A stretch of DNA of 50,696 nt from a virus: positions 1 through 50,696 of the IMG/VR virus record IMGVR_UViG_3300006752_000043; one strand, given 5' to 3'. Made by a program: the position numbers and the translations under genes. Each line of letters opens with the position of its first letter. Within the stretch, counting starts at the first letter, position 1. Below the pieces are notes generated by a model. It was not told the origin of the DNA. It saw only the letters and a program-made list of their open reading frames with translations, and did no database searches. Positions 1-9,900 of this stretch are shown one piece after another.

Positions 1-1926
1 AGAGTAGTTGTTAGTAATGATGTTTTACAAAGAGAAGTTCCTGATGAGGCACTTCCATTTGGCTTTAGAGGATTACCTGCTCTTAAAACAACTTCAGATG
101 GAAAAGACGGTAGCGCTTCAAATACTTCTTTGTTAGAAGGTGTTGGTGATGGATCAAATTTTGCTGATGGTGACGATCCTCAAACAGCTGCTGGAGGAAA
201 TGTTAATAAGTTAGCTTTTGGAGTTATGCCACCTTTACCCTATAGATTTAAGGTAACAAAAGGTGATATTAGAGAAGTTAATGGCAACTATGGACAAGCT
301 TTCTTAGGAAACGCTTCTTCTAGAGAATCTGTTAGTGATTCTTTACACTGGGGGCTTTTATCAACTAGAGTTGAAGACATTAATAATCCAAATGCTGCGC
401 CAAGTAAGTTGTTTAATGAAATATTATTAAACTACACTAAGTTCTTAGGGAGCAATCAATCAGTACAACATTCTGAAGGTTCTGATGCAGATTCATTTAA
501 CAACAACAAATTTAGTCTTTCTAAAATTGCTCTTAGTTTAGGCGCTGCAAACTCTGCTTCAGGCGTTAATCTTTCTAATGTAAAAGGAACTGTTAATGAT
601 GTATTTAAAGATGCAGTATATATTAGAAATGCTGATGTAGGATCTTCTGTTTTTGATGTTAATACAAAAACACTTGACTTAGAAGTATCTGGTTTAGATC
701 CGTTTGGAACAGATAATAGTAGCGGTACCACTTCTCATCGTATTTCATTAGCAAAATTATTAGCTGAAGACAAGAAAAAGTTTAACAAATATAATTCAAT
801 GGCTAAGTTTACTGCTCCTATGTATGGTGGATTTGACGGTTTAAATATTACAGATAGAGACGAATATTATTTAACTGATAGATCTTCATCTACAGATACG
901 GGCGGTCATGCTGGAGCAGGTGGTTTTGCTAGTGGTTTAACAAAAACACAGAGCAACAACACAAACGAAATATCAGGAACATTATTAAATAATAATGCTG
1001 TTGCTTCTTATAAGAACGCAATTAGAGTAATGACAGACGATATGGTTGTAAATCATAACATTCTGGTTGTTCCTGGTATTCGTGAGCCTTTAATTACTGA
1101 TTTTGCTTCAAGAAGAGCTTCTTCTTATGGTAAAGCTTTATATGTAATGGATATTCCCCATTATAGTACAGCATCTTCTAATTCTAGACTTTTTGTAAGT
1201 TCAAATGGTTTAGTTTCTGGAAGACCTGATGCTGAGATCACTTCAGATAATTTTGATGCGAGACAATTAAATAGTTCTTATACAGCAACTTATTTCCCGG
1301 ACGTTTATGTACAAGACAGTGGTGACGATGATGATGCAGCAGTTGCTTCAAGAAGAAGCGTAAGAGTTCCATCATCTATTGTTGCTTTGGGAGCACTTGC
1401 TAGAACTGATGCTAGCGGAGGACTTTGGTTTGCTCCTGCTGGTTTCTCAAGAGGTTCATTAGGAACTATTACATCAACAGAGGTAAGATTAAATGCAGAA
1501 GATCGTGATACACTTTATGAAGCACGTATTAATCCTATTGCTAACTTCCCTAATAACCAATTTGTTATCTTCGGACAAAAAACTACTCAACTCGCCAGAA
1601 CTGCTCTTGATCGTGTCAATGTTCGTCGTCTTGTTCTTGAAGTAAAGAGAAGACTAGAAACAATTGCACAAGGTCTATTGTTTGAGCAAAATAATGCTGC
1701 AACAAGAGGAAGATTCGTAACTGCTGCTTCTGGACAACTTTCGGGAATTCAAGCACAGCAAGGAATTGAAGACTTTAGAGTAATCATGGACGATACAAAT
1801 AACTCACAAGAAGATGTTGATAATAACAGATTAAATGGAAGAATTGTATTCGTTCCAACAAGAGCTGTAGAATTTATCGCAATTGATTTCATTGTGACAA
1901 ATAGCGGTGTGGAATACCCTGCTTAA
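1..1926 (+). CDS. Tail sheath-like protein 1 (5' truncated by window edge)
   Basis: The reading frame is open from base 1, so the gene begins upstream of the window; 641 codons are visible. The first in-window residues (VVVSNDVLQREVPDEALPFG) match the middle of the next gene (ELAQDLLDGDVNVEALPVG), so this is the C-terminal part of a paralogous sheath subunit and the TTG at 130 is not its start. Shared sheath landmarks are YGGFDGLNI near 830, VPGIREP near 1070, FPDVYVQD, WFAPAGFSRG near 1430, and the C-terminal FGQKTTQLARTALDRVNVRR plus VEFIAIDFIVTN. In the sheath family the C-terminal domain forms the inner layer touching the tube and makes the inter-subunit strands that drive contraction. 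It is followed 45 nt later, after a GGAG ribosome site, by the second sheath gene. The sheath assignment is firm; which of the three paralogs is the main sheath cannot be told here. Confidence 0.9.
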   Translation, partial: RVVVSNDVLQREVPDEALPFGFRGLPALKTTSDGKDGSASNTSLLEGVGDGSNFADGDDPQTAAGGNVNKLAFGVMPPLPYRFKVTKGDIREVNGNYGQAFLGNASSRESVSDSLHWGLLSTRVEDINNPNAAPSKLFNEILLNYTKFLGSNQSVQHSEGSDADSFNNNKFSLSKIALSLGAANSASGVNLSNVKGTVNDVFKDAVYIRNADVGSSVFDVNTKTLDLEVSGLDPFGTDNSSGTTSHRISLAKLLAEDKKKFNKYNSMAKFTAPMYGGFDGLNITDRDEYYLTDRSSSTDTGGHAGAGGFASGLTKTQSNNTNEISGTLLNNNAVASYKNAIRVMTDDMVVNHNILVVPGIREPLITDFASRRASSYGKALYVMDIPHYSTASSNSRLFVSSNGLVSGRPDAEITSDNFDARQLNSSYTATYFPDVYVQDSGDDDDAAVASRRSVRVPSSIVALGALARTDASGGLWFAPAGFSRGSLGTITSTEVRLNAEDRDTLYEARINPIANFPNNQFVIFGQKTTQLARTALDRVNVRRLVLEVKRRLETIAQGLLFEQNNAATRGRFVTAASGQLSGIQAQQGIEDFRVIMDDTNNSQEDVDNNRLNGRIVFVPTRAVEFIAIDFIVTNSGVEYPA

Positions 1927-1971
1927 TAGATACTTAATACTAAAATATATTTAAATAGGAGAATAAAAATT

Positions 1972-4900
1972 ATGGCTGGACAAGGCTCAGCAAGAGTAAA
2001 TTTAAAAGAAATTGATTTATCTCAAGTTAGAAACCCTCAGCAATCTCCACAAGGCGTTCCCGCAGCTGTTGTTGGCCCTGCTAAAAAAGGACCAGCATTT
2101 GTACCTAAAACATTTGCAAATATGCAACAGTTCAGTGAAGTCTTTGGTGATATGATTGAGAGATCAAAAGAAAGCAACTCAAATCTTTTTGGTCCTCTAG
2201 CTTTAGATCAATGGTTAAACAATGCCAATTCAGGCACATTCGTTAGAACACTAGGCGTTGGTGACGGATCAAAAAATGCTACAAACGCAGGTTTTGTAGT
2301 TGGTGATCAACCAATTCTAGAAGGCACAAACAAAGTTGGTGATAATCCTCATGCACAAGAGGATACAGGTTCTACTTTAGGTAGAACTCATATTCTTGGC
2401 TGTTTTATGAAAGATGAATCTAACTCTAAACTTTTACAAGATGCAGGAGTTCAAGTAAGTCAATCAAGTGGTCAACTAGATATTACTTTCTCTAATCTAC
2501 CTACAAATGCAGATACTTTGTCGCTAATAGGTAGATCTGCTGCAGGAGCTGATAAAACTTTTACTATAACGTTTGATGGTACCGTTGATACTGTAGTTCA
2601 CGGAAACGGAACTATTGCAATAGGCATGTCAGACTTTGTCGGCACTGCTGCAGAAAATTCAACTGCGCTTGCTTTAAGACTCGAAAGAGGGCTTAAGGGT
2701 CTTGATGCTGTAGGAGGAAATGCAGGACTTGGTGCTGCTCTAGATCCTGCTACTTATTTTAATGCAACAGCTGCAGATAGCAAAGTAACAATTGTTCAAA
2801 GAGGATCTGGTTTATTATCTAATAAAACACTAACTTCTAATATTACGCATGCAGCTAATGATACTGTTGTTATATCAAATGGCACTCAATCTATTAAAAA
2901 TGGTCTTGCTTCACAAACAGTTGCAGGAACCACTTCAGGAGCAGGTTTAGCATCTACAGTAATTACAGTTGGAGGAACACCAACTAATGACTCTGCGATA
3001 ACAATAACAGATATGCTAGGCAATACTCTTCCTATAAGAATAGAAACAGGAAATGCTTTAGCACCTGCTCGAGATGCAGGAGGAGCCGGTACAGTTAAAG
3101 TAGGTGTTGAAGCTTTAAATGCAGCACAAACAGCTTCTAAAATAGAAGATGCTATTACTTTTGGTATTGGCGTTGGAGAAGGAGCTTTTCAAGATAGTGG
3201 TGCAGCAAATACAGTAACAGTGGTTGATAATGGTGATGGTACTATTACTTTAAGTAGTGTTTTAAAAGGTTCTGTTGATTTATTTGCCATTGCAGGTAAT
3301 GCAGAAAACAATATTACAGAAGTTCAAACAGACGGAAGTAATGGCTCGCTTTCTACTATAACTTTAACTTTAACTGGTCAACCTGCTGTTAATAATGAAT
3401 TTACTTTAAATTCAGTAGAAGAAACTACTAATGCAGCAACAGATTTACCTTTTAAATTTGTAGCTGAAGATGTAGCAGATCCAGGCTCATTAAATGGTAC
3501 TGACGGTGGTGGTAAAATTCAAATTGAGATAGGCGCAACTGTTGATCTTACTTTGGCAAGAATACAAAGCGCAATTGAAGCTAGTAATGTAGGTGACAAA
3601 TATACAGTTATAGTAGACACTGTAGCAGATTCTGTACTAATAAGAAGAACACAAACTCAAGGGTTTGTGCAAGATAGAAACTTTGTCTTTCAGTTAAACA
3701 ATAATGTAACTGTAGTAGGTGATTTACCAAAGCAAGGTAGGTTTGGACCTTTAGAAATAGATTTCGCTGGAGGTGAAGGATTTAATTCTTCTCCTGTTAT
3801 TAGAGGTATTTTAATGTCACCTCAAGGCGTAGTACCTTCTTTAGATGTTGAATCTGGCACAGCAAATTTTGACGATGCTGGTACTAGAACTGATTTATCT
3901 AATATTAGAGATATTGATGTTAGTAATAAAAACTTTGCTGCCGCTGGTAATGTTAAAACTTCTCTTGCTGGTTATCAAATTGGAAGTGTTGATTTATCAA
4001 GTGGAGGAGATCAAGCATTTAAGCTCATTTTAAATGGTTTGAGTAATAAATTGGAGCCTGTTATTATTAATTGCTCTTTTGATCCTGACAGTAAAAATTA
4101 TTTTGCTAAGGTTTTAAACACAGATCCAACTAAAATGAATGAAAGAGGGCATTATCTTTATGCACATTGGGATATTTATCCTAAAACTGCTAAGCCTTCA
4201 AATTTAGGTGTTGTTAATAATACTGGTGCACCTTTAAGTGGCACAGCTCCAGAAGATTCTCTCGTTGGCTTTTTATTAAAAACTTCTTCTAGAGATAGTG
4301 GAACTTCTTCTGAAAATTTTGAAGGTTTTGATCAAAGATTCCAAACTGCAAAAACTCCTTGGTTTGTTTCTCAATATTTCTCAGGTGGATCAAATACAAG
4401 TAGACAATTAAATAATGTGGGACTTGTTCTTTCAACAGGCGGAGCTAAGAAGCTATTTAGATTGCATGCTCTTGATGATGGTGTTATTGGTAATGATCAA
4501 TTTAGAGTTTTAATTAGCGGAATTAGAAGTGGAAACAAAGGAAAATACGGATCGTTTAATCTTTCTTTAGAGCTATTTAGTGGAAATCCAGTTGAAGGTG
4601 ATATTGTTGTATCTTGGCAAAATCTTAGCTTAGATCCTGAGAGTCCTAACTTTATTGCTAGAGTAATTGGTGATCAACATATGTATTATAATTTTGATGC
4701 TGATTCAAACAGACAAAGATTAGTTCTTGATGGAATTTATCCTGTAAGAAACGATTATGTTAGAGTTGAACTTGCTCAAGATTTGTTAGATGGAGACGTA
4801 AATGTTGAAGCACTTCCAGTAGGATTTAGAGGGCCAAGAAGACTTAAGACAAACGTTGCAAGTCTATTTACAGAGTTAGGAGATAACGGATCAGGAACCA

Positions 4901-6339
4901 ATAAAGTTTTAAGTACAAATACATTTGATTCTGTTCAAGTTGCTCCTTTACCATTTGTTAAAAGTCTTTCTAGAGAGTTAATTCCTTCAACAACTTATGA
5001 AATTGATGACTCATTAGCTTGGGGAATTAAATTTGCCAAGAGAGAATTGGGAGATCAAAAATTTAATGAAAATTCTGAGTTAACATTTAATGAATCTTTA
5101 AAGAGCTGGGCATTATATTTTCCAGATGGCGTTTGCGATGAAGATAGTGGAACAGCTGATGCTTTCCAAAATAACTTCTTTTCTTTAGAAAAGATTGCTG
5201 TTAAAGTAGTAAGTGGAGAAATTGATTGGAATTCTGCAAAATATTCTAGAGATGGATCTTTGCCAAATGGATATCAAAGATTTGTTGATGCTTCAACTGA
5301 TTTGACTACGTTAAATTCTAGATATCTGAAGTTGCGCAGTTTGTTCCAAGGTGGATTTGATGGGTTAAATATCTTTGACGAAGAAAAAGCTCTACAGACA
5401 AACACTGCGACACATCGTGAAGCTCAAGATGAAAGAAATGATGGTTCAACAACAGGTTCAACAATTTTAGGTTATAGAAAAGCGCTTGACGTTTTAACTG
5501 ATAAGAGTGCTGTTGAATTCCAATTGCTTGCAGTCCCTGGTATTCGTGAGCCACAAGTTACAGATTATGCTGTAAAGGCTTGTGAAGATAGATTTGATGC
5601 TATGTTCTTAATGGATATTGAAGAAGTTGAACGAAGTGGTGAAGTTAAACTAAGTTCTTCAGTTCAAGCTCATGTTAGAAAAACAGTTGCTAGATTCGAA
5701 GCAAGAAATCTTGATTCATCATTTGCTGCTGCATATTTCCCTGACGTTTTAATTAGAAAACCATCAACAGGCGGACTTTTAGCAGTTCCACCTTCAGTTG
5801 TAATGTTAGGTGCAATGAGTAGAAATGATTTATTAGCTGATCCTTGGTTTGCTCCTGCTGGTTTAAATCGTGGTAGATTAGCTGCTCTTAATTCTAACCT
5901 TCAAATGAATCGTGATCTACTAGACGAATTATATGATGCAGATATTAATCCTATTTATGAGCCAGCTGGTAGACCTGGTGAGGTTTATGCATTCGGACAA
6001 AAGACTTTATTAAGAGATCAATCAGCTTTGGATCGTATTAACGTAAGAAGACTTTTGATCGATATCAGACGTAAAGTTAAAGGTGTTGCTGAATCATTGC
6101 TATTTGAGCCTAATAGAGCTTCTACACTTCAAAGATTCTCAGCTCTTGTTGAACCAATTATGCAAAACGTTCAACAAAGACAAGGTGTTGAGAGATATAA
6201 AGTTCAAATTGACACAGCAACTACAACGCAAAATGATATTGAAAATAATACTATCCGAGGCAAGGTTTACTTACAACCTACTAAGTCTGTAGAATTTATT
6301 TCACTTGATTTTGTTGTAACAAACTCAATTAACCAATAA
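1972..6339 (+). CDS. Tail sheath-like protein 2, giant, with inserted beta-repeat region
   Basis: This 1455-residue protein is more than twice the length of T4 gp18 (659 residues). The start is the ATG at 1972 behind AGGAG. The N-terminal sheath part (residues about 1-160) has AVVGPAKKGPAFVP and TFVRTLGVGDG. Residues about 165-600 are a Thr/Gly/Asn-rich insertion with three beta-rich repeats. The core resumes with KTPWFVSQYFSGG, KKLFRLHALDDG, YPVRNDYVRVELAQD, FQGGFDGLNIFD, VPGIREPQVTDYA and WFAPAGLNRG, and it ends with FGQKTLLRDQSALDRINVRR and VEFISLDFVVTN. The core is clearly paralogous to the genes on both sides (1-1926 and 6945-10568). The likely role is a contractile sheath subunit whose inserted domains decorate the tail surface; the decoration role is inferred. 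It is 41 nt upstream of the tail tube gene. Confidence 0.9.
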   Translation: MAGQGSARVNLKEIDLSQVRNPQQSPQGVPAAVVGPAKKGPAFVPKTFANMQQFSEVFGDMIERSKESNSNLFGPLALDQWLNNANSGTFVRTLGVGDGSKNATNAGFVVGDQPILEGTNKVGDNPHAQEDTGSTLGRTHILGCFMKDESNSKLLQDAGVQVSQSSGQLDITFSNLPTNADTLSLIGRSAAGADKTFTITFDGTVDTVVHGNGTIAIGMSDFVGTAAENSTALALRLERGLKGLDAVGGNAGLGAALDPATYFNATAADSKVTIVQRGSGLLSNKTLTSNITHAANDTVVISNGTQSIKNGLASQTVAGTTSGAGLASTVITVGGTPTNDSAITITDMLGNTLPIRIETGNALAPARDAGGAGTVKVGVEALNAAQTASKIEDAITFGIGVGEGAFQDSGAANTVTVVDNGDGTITLSSVLKGSVDLFAIAGNAENNITEVQTDGSNGSLSTITLTLTGQPAVNNEFTLNSVEETTNAATDLPFKFVAEDVADPGSLNGTDGGGKIQIEIGATVDLTLARIQSAIEASNVGDKYTVIVDTVADSVLIRRTQTQGFVQDRNFVFQLNNNVTVVGDLPKQGRFGPLEIDFAGGEGFNSSPVIRGILMSPQGVVPSLDVESGTANFDDAGTRTDLSNIRDIDVSNKNFAAAGNVKTSLAGYQIGSVDLSSGGDQAFKLILNGLSNKLEPVIINCSFDPDSKNYFAKVLNTDPTKMNERGHYLYAHWDIYPKTAKPSNLGVVNNTGAPLSGTAPEDSLVGFLLKTSSRDSGTSSENFEGFDQRFQTAKTPWFVSQYFSGGSNTSRQLNNVGLVLSTGGAKKLFRLHALDDGVIGNDQFRVLISGIRSGNKGKYGSFNLSLELFSGNPVEGDIVVSWQNLSLDPESPNFIARVIGDQHMYYNFDADSNRQRLVLDGIYPVRNDYVRVELAQDLLDGDVNVEALPVGFRGPRRLKTNVASLFTELGDNGSGTNKVLSTNTFDSVQVAPLPFVKSLSRELIPSTTYEIDDSLAWGIKFAKRELGDQKFNENSELTFNESLKSWALYFPDGVCDEDSGTADAFQNNFFSLEKIAVKVVSGEIDWNSAKYSRDGSLPNGYQRFVDASTDLTTLNSRYLKLRSLFQGGFDGLNIFDEEKALQTNTATHREAQDERNDGSTTGSTILGYRKALDVLTDKSAVEFQLLAVPGIREPQVTDYAVKACEDRFDAMFLMDIEEVERSGEVKLSSSVQAHVRKTVARFEARNLDSSFAAAYFPDVLIRKPSTGGLLAVPPSVVMLGAMSRNDLLADPWFAPAGLNRGRLAALNSNLQMNRDLLDELYDADINPIYEPAGRPGEVYAFGQKTLLRDQSALDRINVRRLLIDIRRKVKGVAESLLFEPNRASTLQRFSALVEPIMQNVQQRQGVERYKVQIDTATTTQNDIENNTIRGKVYLQPTKSVEFISLDFVVTNSINQ
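2470..3760 (+). repeat. Tandem beta-rich repeats inserted in sheath protein 2
   Basis: Residues about 165-600 of the second sheath protein hold three diverged units of about 130 residues, starting near 2556, 2958 and 3349. Each opens with a T/V-I-T strand motif (TFTITFDGTV, SAITITDMLG, STITLTLTGQ), has an Ala-rich helical middle (NSTALALRLE, AAQTASKIEDAITFG, TLARIQSAIEASN), and closes with a beta strand pair ending in a charged or polar turn (KVTIVQRGSG, TVTVVDNGDG, SVLIRRTQTQ). Sheath 3 has no comparable block. The repeats resemble decoration-type domains common in phage virion proteins, but I cannot name the fold. Confidence 0.6.
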
Positions 6340-6380
6340 TTAAACTATAATTAAAATATAATAACTAGGAGATTTTTAAA

Positions 6381-6869
6381 ATGGCAGAGACACTATCAGT
6401 CGCAGAAATGATTCCCAACAAGTTTGAGCCGAAGCGCAAAAACAGGTGGGTTTTCGCTATCGAAGGAATTGATGCTTTTCTTATGAAAACTGCAGCAAGA
6501 CCAACTTATACTACTAACGAAACTACAGTTAACTGGATTAACTCAACAAGATACCTTGCAGGTAAAACCACTTTTGGTGATTTATCTGTAACATTACATG
6601 ACCCAATTGCTCCTTCTGGCGCACAACAAGTTATGGAATGGGTGAGAACTCACTTCGAATCAGTATCAGGCCGTGCAGGTTATGCTGATTTCTACAAGAG
6701 AGATTGCCAAATCAAACTTCTTGATCCAGTTGGAACAGTTGTTGAACTTTGGGATGTTAAAGGATGCTTCCTTACTAACGTATCTTATGGAGACCTAGGA
6801 TATGATGGAGATGATGCAGCAGAAATTTCTTTAACAATCAGATTTGATAACTGCGTACTTCAATATTAA
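6381..6869 (+). CDS. Tail tube protein, T4 gp19-like
   Basis: This 162-residue protein matches T4 gp19 (163 residues) in length. It opens with a typical tube N-terminus containing the segment NKFEPKRKNRWVFAIEGID, has the central TLHDPIAPSGAQQVMEWV, and ends in the strand ISLTIRFDNCVLQY. Members of this family stack as hexameric rings inside the sheath and form the channel for DNA. The start ATG at 6381 sits behind AGGAG. The gene lies between two sheath-like genes (41 nt after one, 75 nt before the other), the usual sheath-tube neighbourhood. Codons look more selected than those of the third sheath gene, in keeping with an abundant structural protein. Confidence 0.92.
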   Translation: MAETLSVAEMIPNKFEPKRKNRWVFAIEGIDAFLMKTAARPTYTTNETTVNWINSTRYLAGKTTFGDLSVTLHDPIAPSGAQQVMEWVRTHFESVSGRAGYADFYKRDCQIKLLDPVGTVVELWDVKGCFLTNVSYGDLGYDGDDAAEISLTIRFDNCVLQY

Positions 6870-6944
6870 AATTATTTTATTGTATTGCTCTTTAACGTTA
6901 TATTTATATTTACTATATAACAAAAATAAGAGTAATATAATAAG

Positions 6945-9900
6945 ATGACAAACTCAACAATTGTAATAACAGCCGATAACTCAAAAGATACAAGAAGGAC
7001 TTTACTTGATCCAAACATACAAGTAGAAACTTTAAATGTTATAGGCACTTCAGAAAGAGGACCTGCATTTGTTCCAACAATTGTAGGTTCTTATAATGCT
7101 ACGCTTGCAGATGATACACTAAATACTTTTCAAAACATATTCGGAAGTAATGTTATAGAATATAGTAATGGTAGTATAGCAGCAAATACATGGTTTAGAG
7201 GTGGCGGGCAACAATTATCTTTTACTAGAGTTTTAGGTATTGGTAATGGAGAAGCAGCGAACGAAACTACTGGTATAGTTCCTGAAAGTGGTTTTATCGT
7301 AGGAGAACAACCAATTAAATTTGGAATAACTCCTGATAAAAAATCTGACAGTAAGAGAGCAGTTGAAGCTTCTCAAGGAAATGTTCTAGGAAAAGGTAGA
7401 ACTTTTTTTTATTGCAAAATGTATGATATAAGCACAGGAAATTTACAGTATACAGACTCTATTAACCCAGACTTTAATTTAATAAAACAGTTTGAAATAA
7501 CTAGCGATTTAGAAAGTAATAATAAAATTTATTTTATTGACAAAATAATAATGTCAGCGCATGGTAATTATTTAACTTTAAATCCTTACGAAAGTAATGA
7601 CGTAAGAACTTTAAATGGAGCCACATCAGAAACAATAATTGGTAATAGCAATAATAATTGGCATAGTCAAATTAACAACGAAAGTTTAAATGACAATTTA
7701 AAAACGAAAGAAGTTCATTCTACTTTAAGTTACGGAGCAGGAAATCTAATAGGCTCTTACGCTTCAATTTATAAACTCGATTTAGCAATTGATGATAATT
7801 CTAATCGTTTTTTTATAAATGGGCTTAAAAATGACGTTTATAATACTACTAAAAATACTATTTCAACAATAAACTTTGCATGGCATACTTTTGATTATGG
7901 CGGAATTTTTAATCCTGCAGTATCTAATGAAAATACTGCGAGTATGAATAGTGAATTTAAATTTTTATATGAAAAAGGTCATGTAGAATACGCAGATTTC
8001 AAAGCAAGCTTTTCATATAGTGTACTTAGTAATTTAAAAAGAGTACAGTTGTTATTACCTAGCAAATTAAGTCATAATACTTTTGATGTAGATAACTCTA
8101 TCCCTAATTACGAAGATTTTCAATCAACGTATCAAACAGCAAAAACTCCTTGGATAGTTTCACAAAGATATACGGGAGTAGAAAAAGATGATAGAACCAC
8201 GTTACATAAAGAAGTTAAAAAACTTTTTAGATTTCATAGTTTAGATGATGGAGAATCAGGAAATAGATTTAGAATTAGAATAAAGCCATTACAATTAGGA
8301 AAGATATTAAATGATCCAAGAGAAAAGCAAGACTTGTGGTCAAAATTTAATATATCAGTAAGTGAATATAATAAAAATAATAATTCTTTTGATCCTGTTA
8401 TGGAATTACAAAATGTGGACTTGAATCCTGATTCTAAATCATATATTTGTAGATTAATTGGTACAAAACACACTTATTGGGACAAAGAATCTAATAAGAT
8501 TGTTACAGAAGGATTATATCCTAATACAAATCAATTCTTAAGAATAGAAGTTCATCAAGATGTTGAAGATAAATTAATAAAACCTTTTTATATGCCTTGC
8601 GGATTTGTATCTTATCCACATATCAATATAAATATTGACAATATAAAAAATACAAGTAAAATACAAGATGTTCAAGATTCTATTTGGCAAGATGATGATG
8701 AGAAACCTTACAAATTAATTCAAAAGCCAGTTGATTATATTCTTAATTTAAATAGACAAGTTTATGACAGTCTCTGTGTAAAAGAAGAACTTTACTGGGG
8801 AGTACTTTTTACTAAAGCACGAGTAAATGTAACAAATATAGCTTCTAGGACAAATAATAGAGTTTTAGATTTACCAATAAGTATTACTAAAAAAAATAAT
8901 ACTGGAAATATTAGTATAGAAGAGAATAAAATAAATTTTATTCAATATAGTATTGAAGATGAAGAAAACGAATTTAGTTATAGAGGATGTTTTGAATATT
9001 CAAAATGGTTTCAGAATACAAGAAAAGATATAAATGTTTGGGCTCAAGATGACAATTATTGTAATGGATTATTCCATTTAGAAAAAATATTGTATTTTAA
9101 AAATGCAGAAAAAACACAAGAAAAATGGTTATATTCTTTTTACAGAAGAGACGGAAAAGAAATAAGTAAAAATGATTTAGAAATAGACGTAGATTTCTTG
9201 AATGAATATAGTTATGTTTTAATTGATGATGTTCTTAAAAGTGAAGACGGAGAAGATTCTTCTAATAGTGAATATCTTAAATTTGATTTTTTTACTTATG
9301 GAGGGTTTGATGGAACTAATTGTTTTGAATACGATAAAAAGATTTTAACAAATAGCGCAGTAATTAGAGAGCTTGAGAATGAAGACAGCAACGATTCTAC
9401 AGTTGGTCCAACATATAAATCATATTCAAAGGCTATTGAACTTTCTGCTGAATATTCGAATACTCTGTGCGACATACTGGCAGTGCCGGGAATAACACAT
9501 CCTGTAATATTAAAAGAAATTGTTGAAATATCAAAAGATAAGAAAAGTTTTATATCATTGCTTGATACTCCTGTTTTAAAAAGTAATGGTGAATATATAA
9601 CTGATTATGTATTTAAAGAAATGTTTGGTCAAGTAGACTTGCAATTTAATGATCCTAACTCTGAACTAAATATTTCATTAGGCGATATAGGTTATGAAAA
9701 AGTAAATTTAGTACAAAATCCAAGCGAAGCAGTAACAGTACCTTCTTTAATTGCTGAAGGAACTGCTTCAAGTCTTAGCAAATATAATAGTTTAGGATTT
9801 GATACAAAGTACGTTATAGGGCTTCACAATGGTTTGATTTCTGAAAATGTAAGGCCAGATTTAACTTCTAAATTAGAATTATCACCTTCTATACTAGCTA

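Noticed and set aside
130-1926. A complete gene from TTG 130
   Set aside because: The frame is open to base 1 and the residues before 130 match the paralogous sheath, so it is a truncated gene at the window edge, not a new start.
6870-6944. Possible promoter TTTAAC-N17-TATATA before the third sheath gene
   Set aside because: The sequence is nearly pure A/T, matches of this quality are common here, and it does not fit the TCGTGTAAA class. A similar TTTAAC-N17-TATGAT near 38961 also falls in A/T-only sequence.
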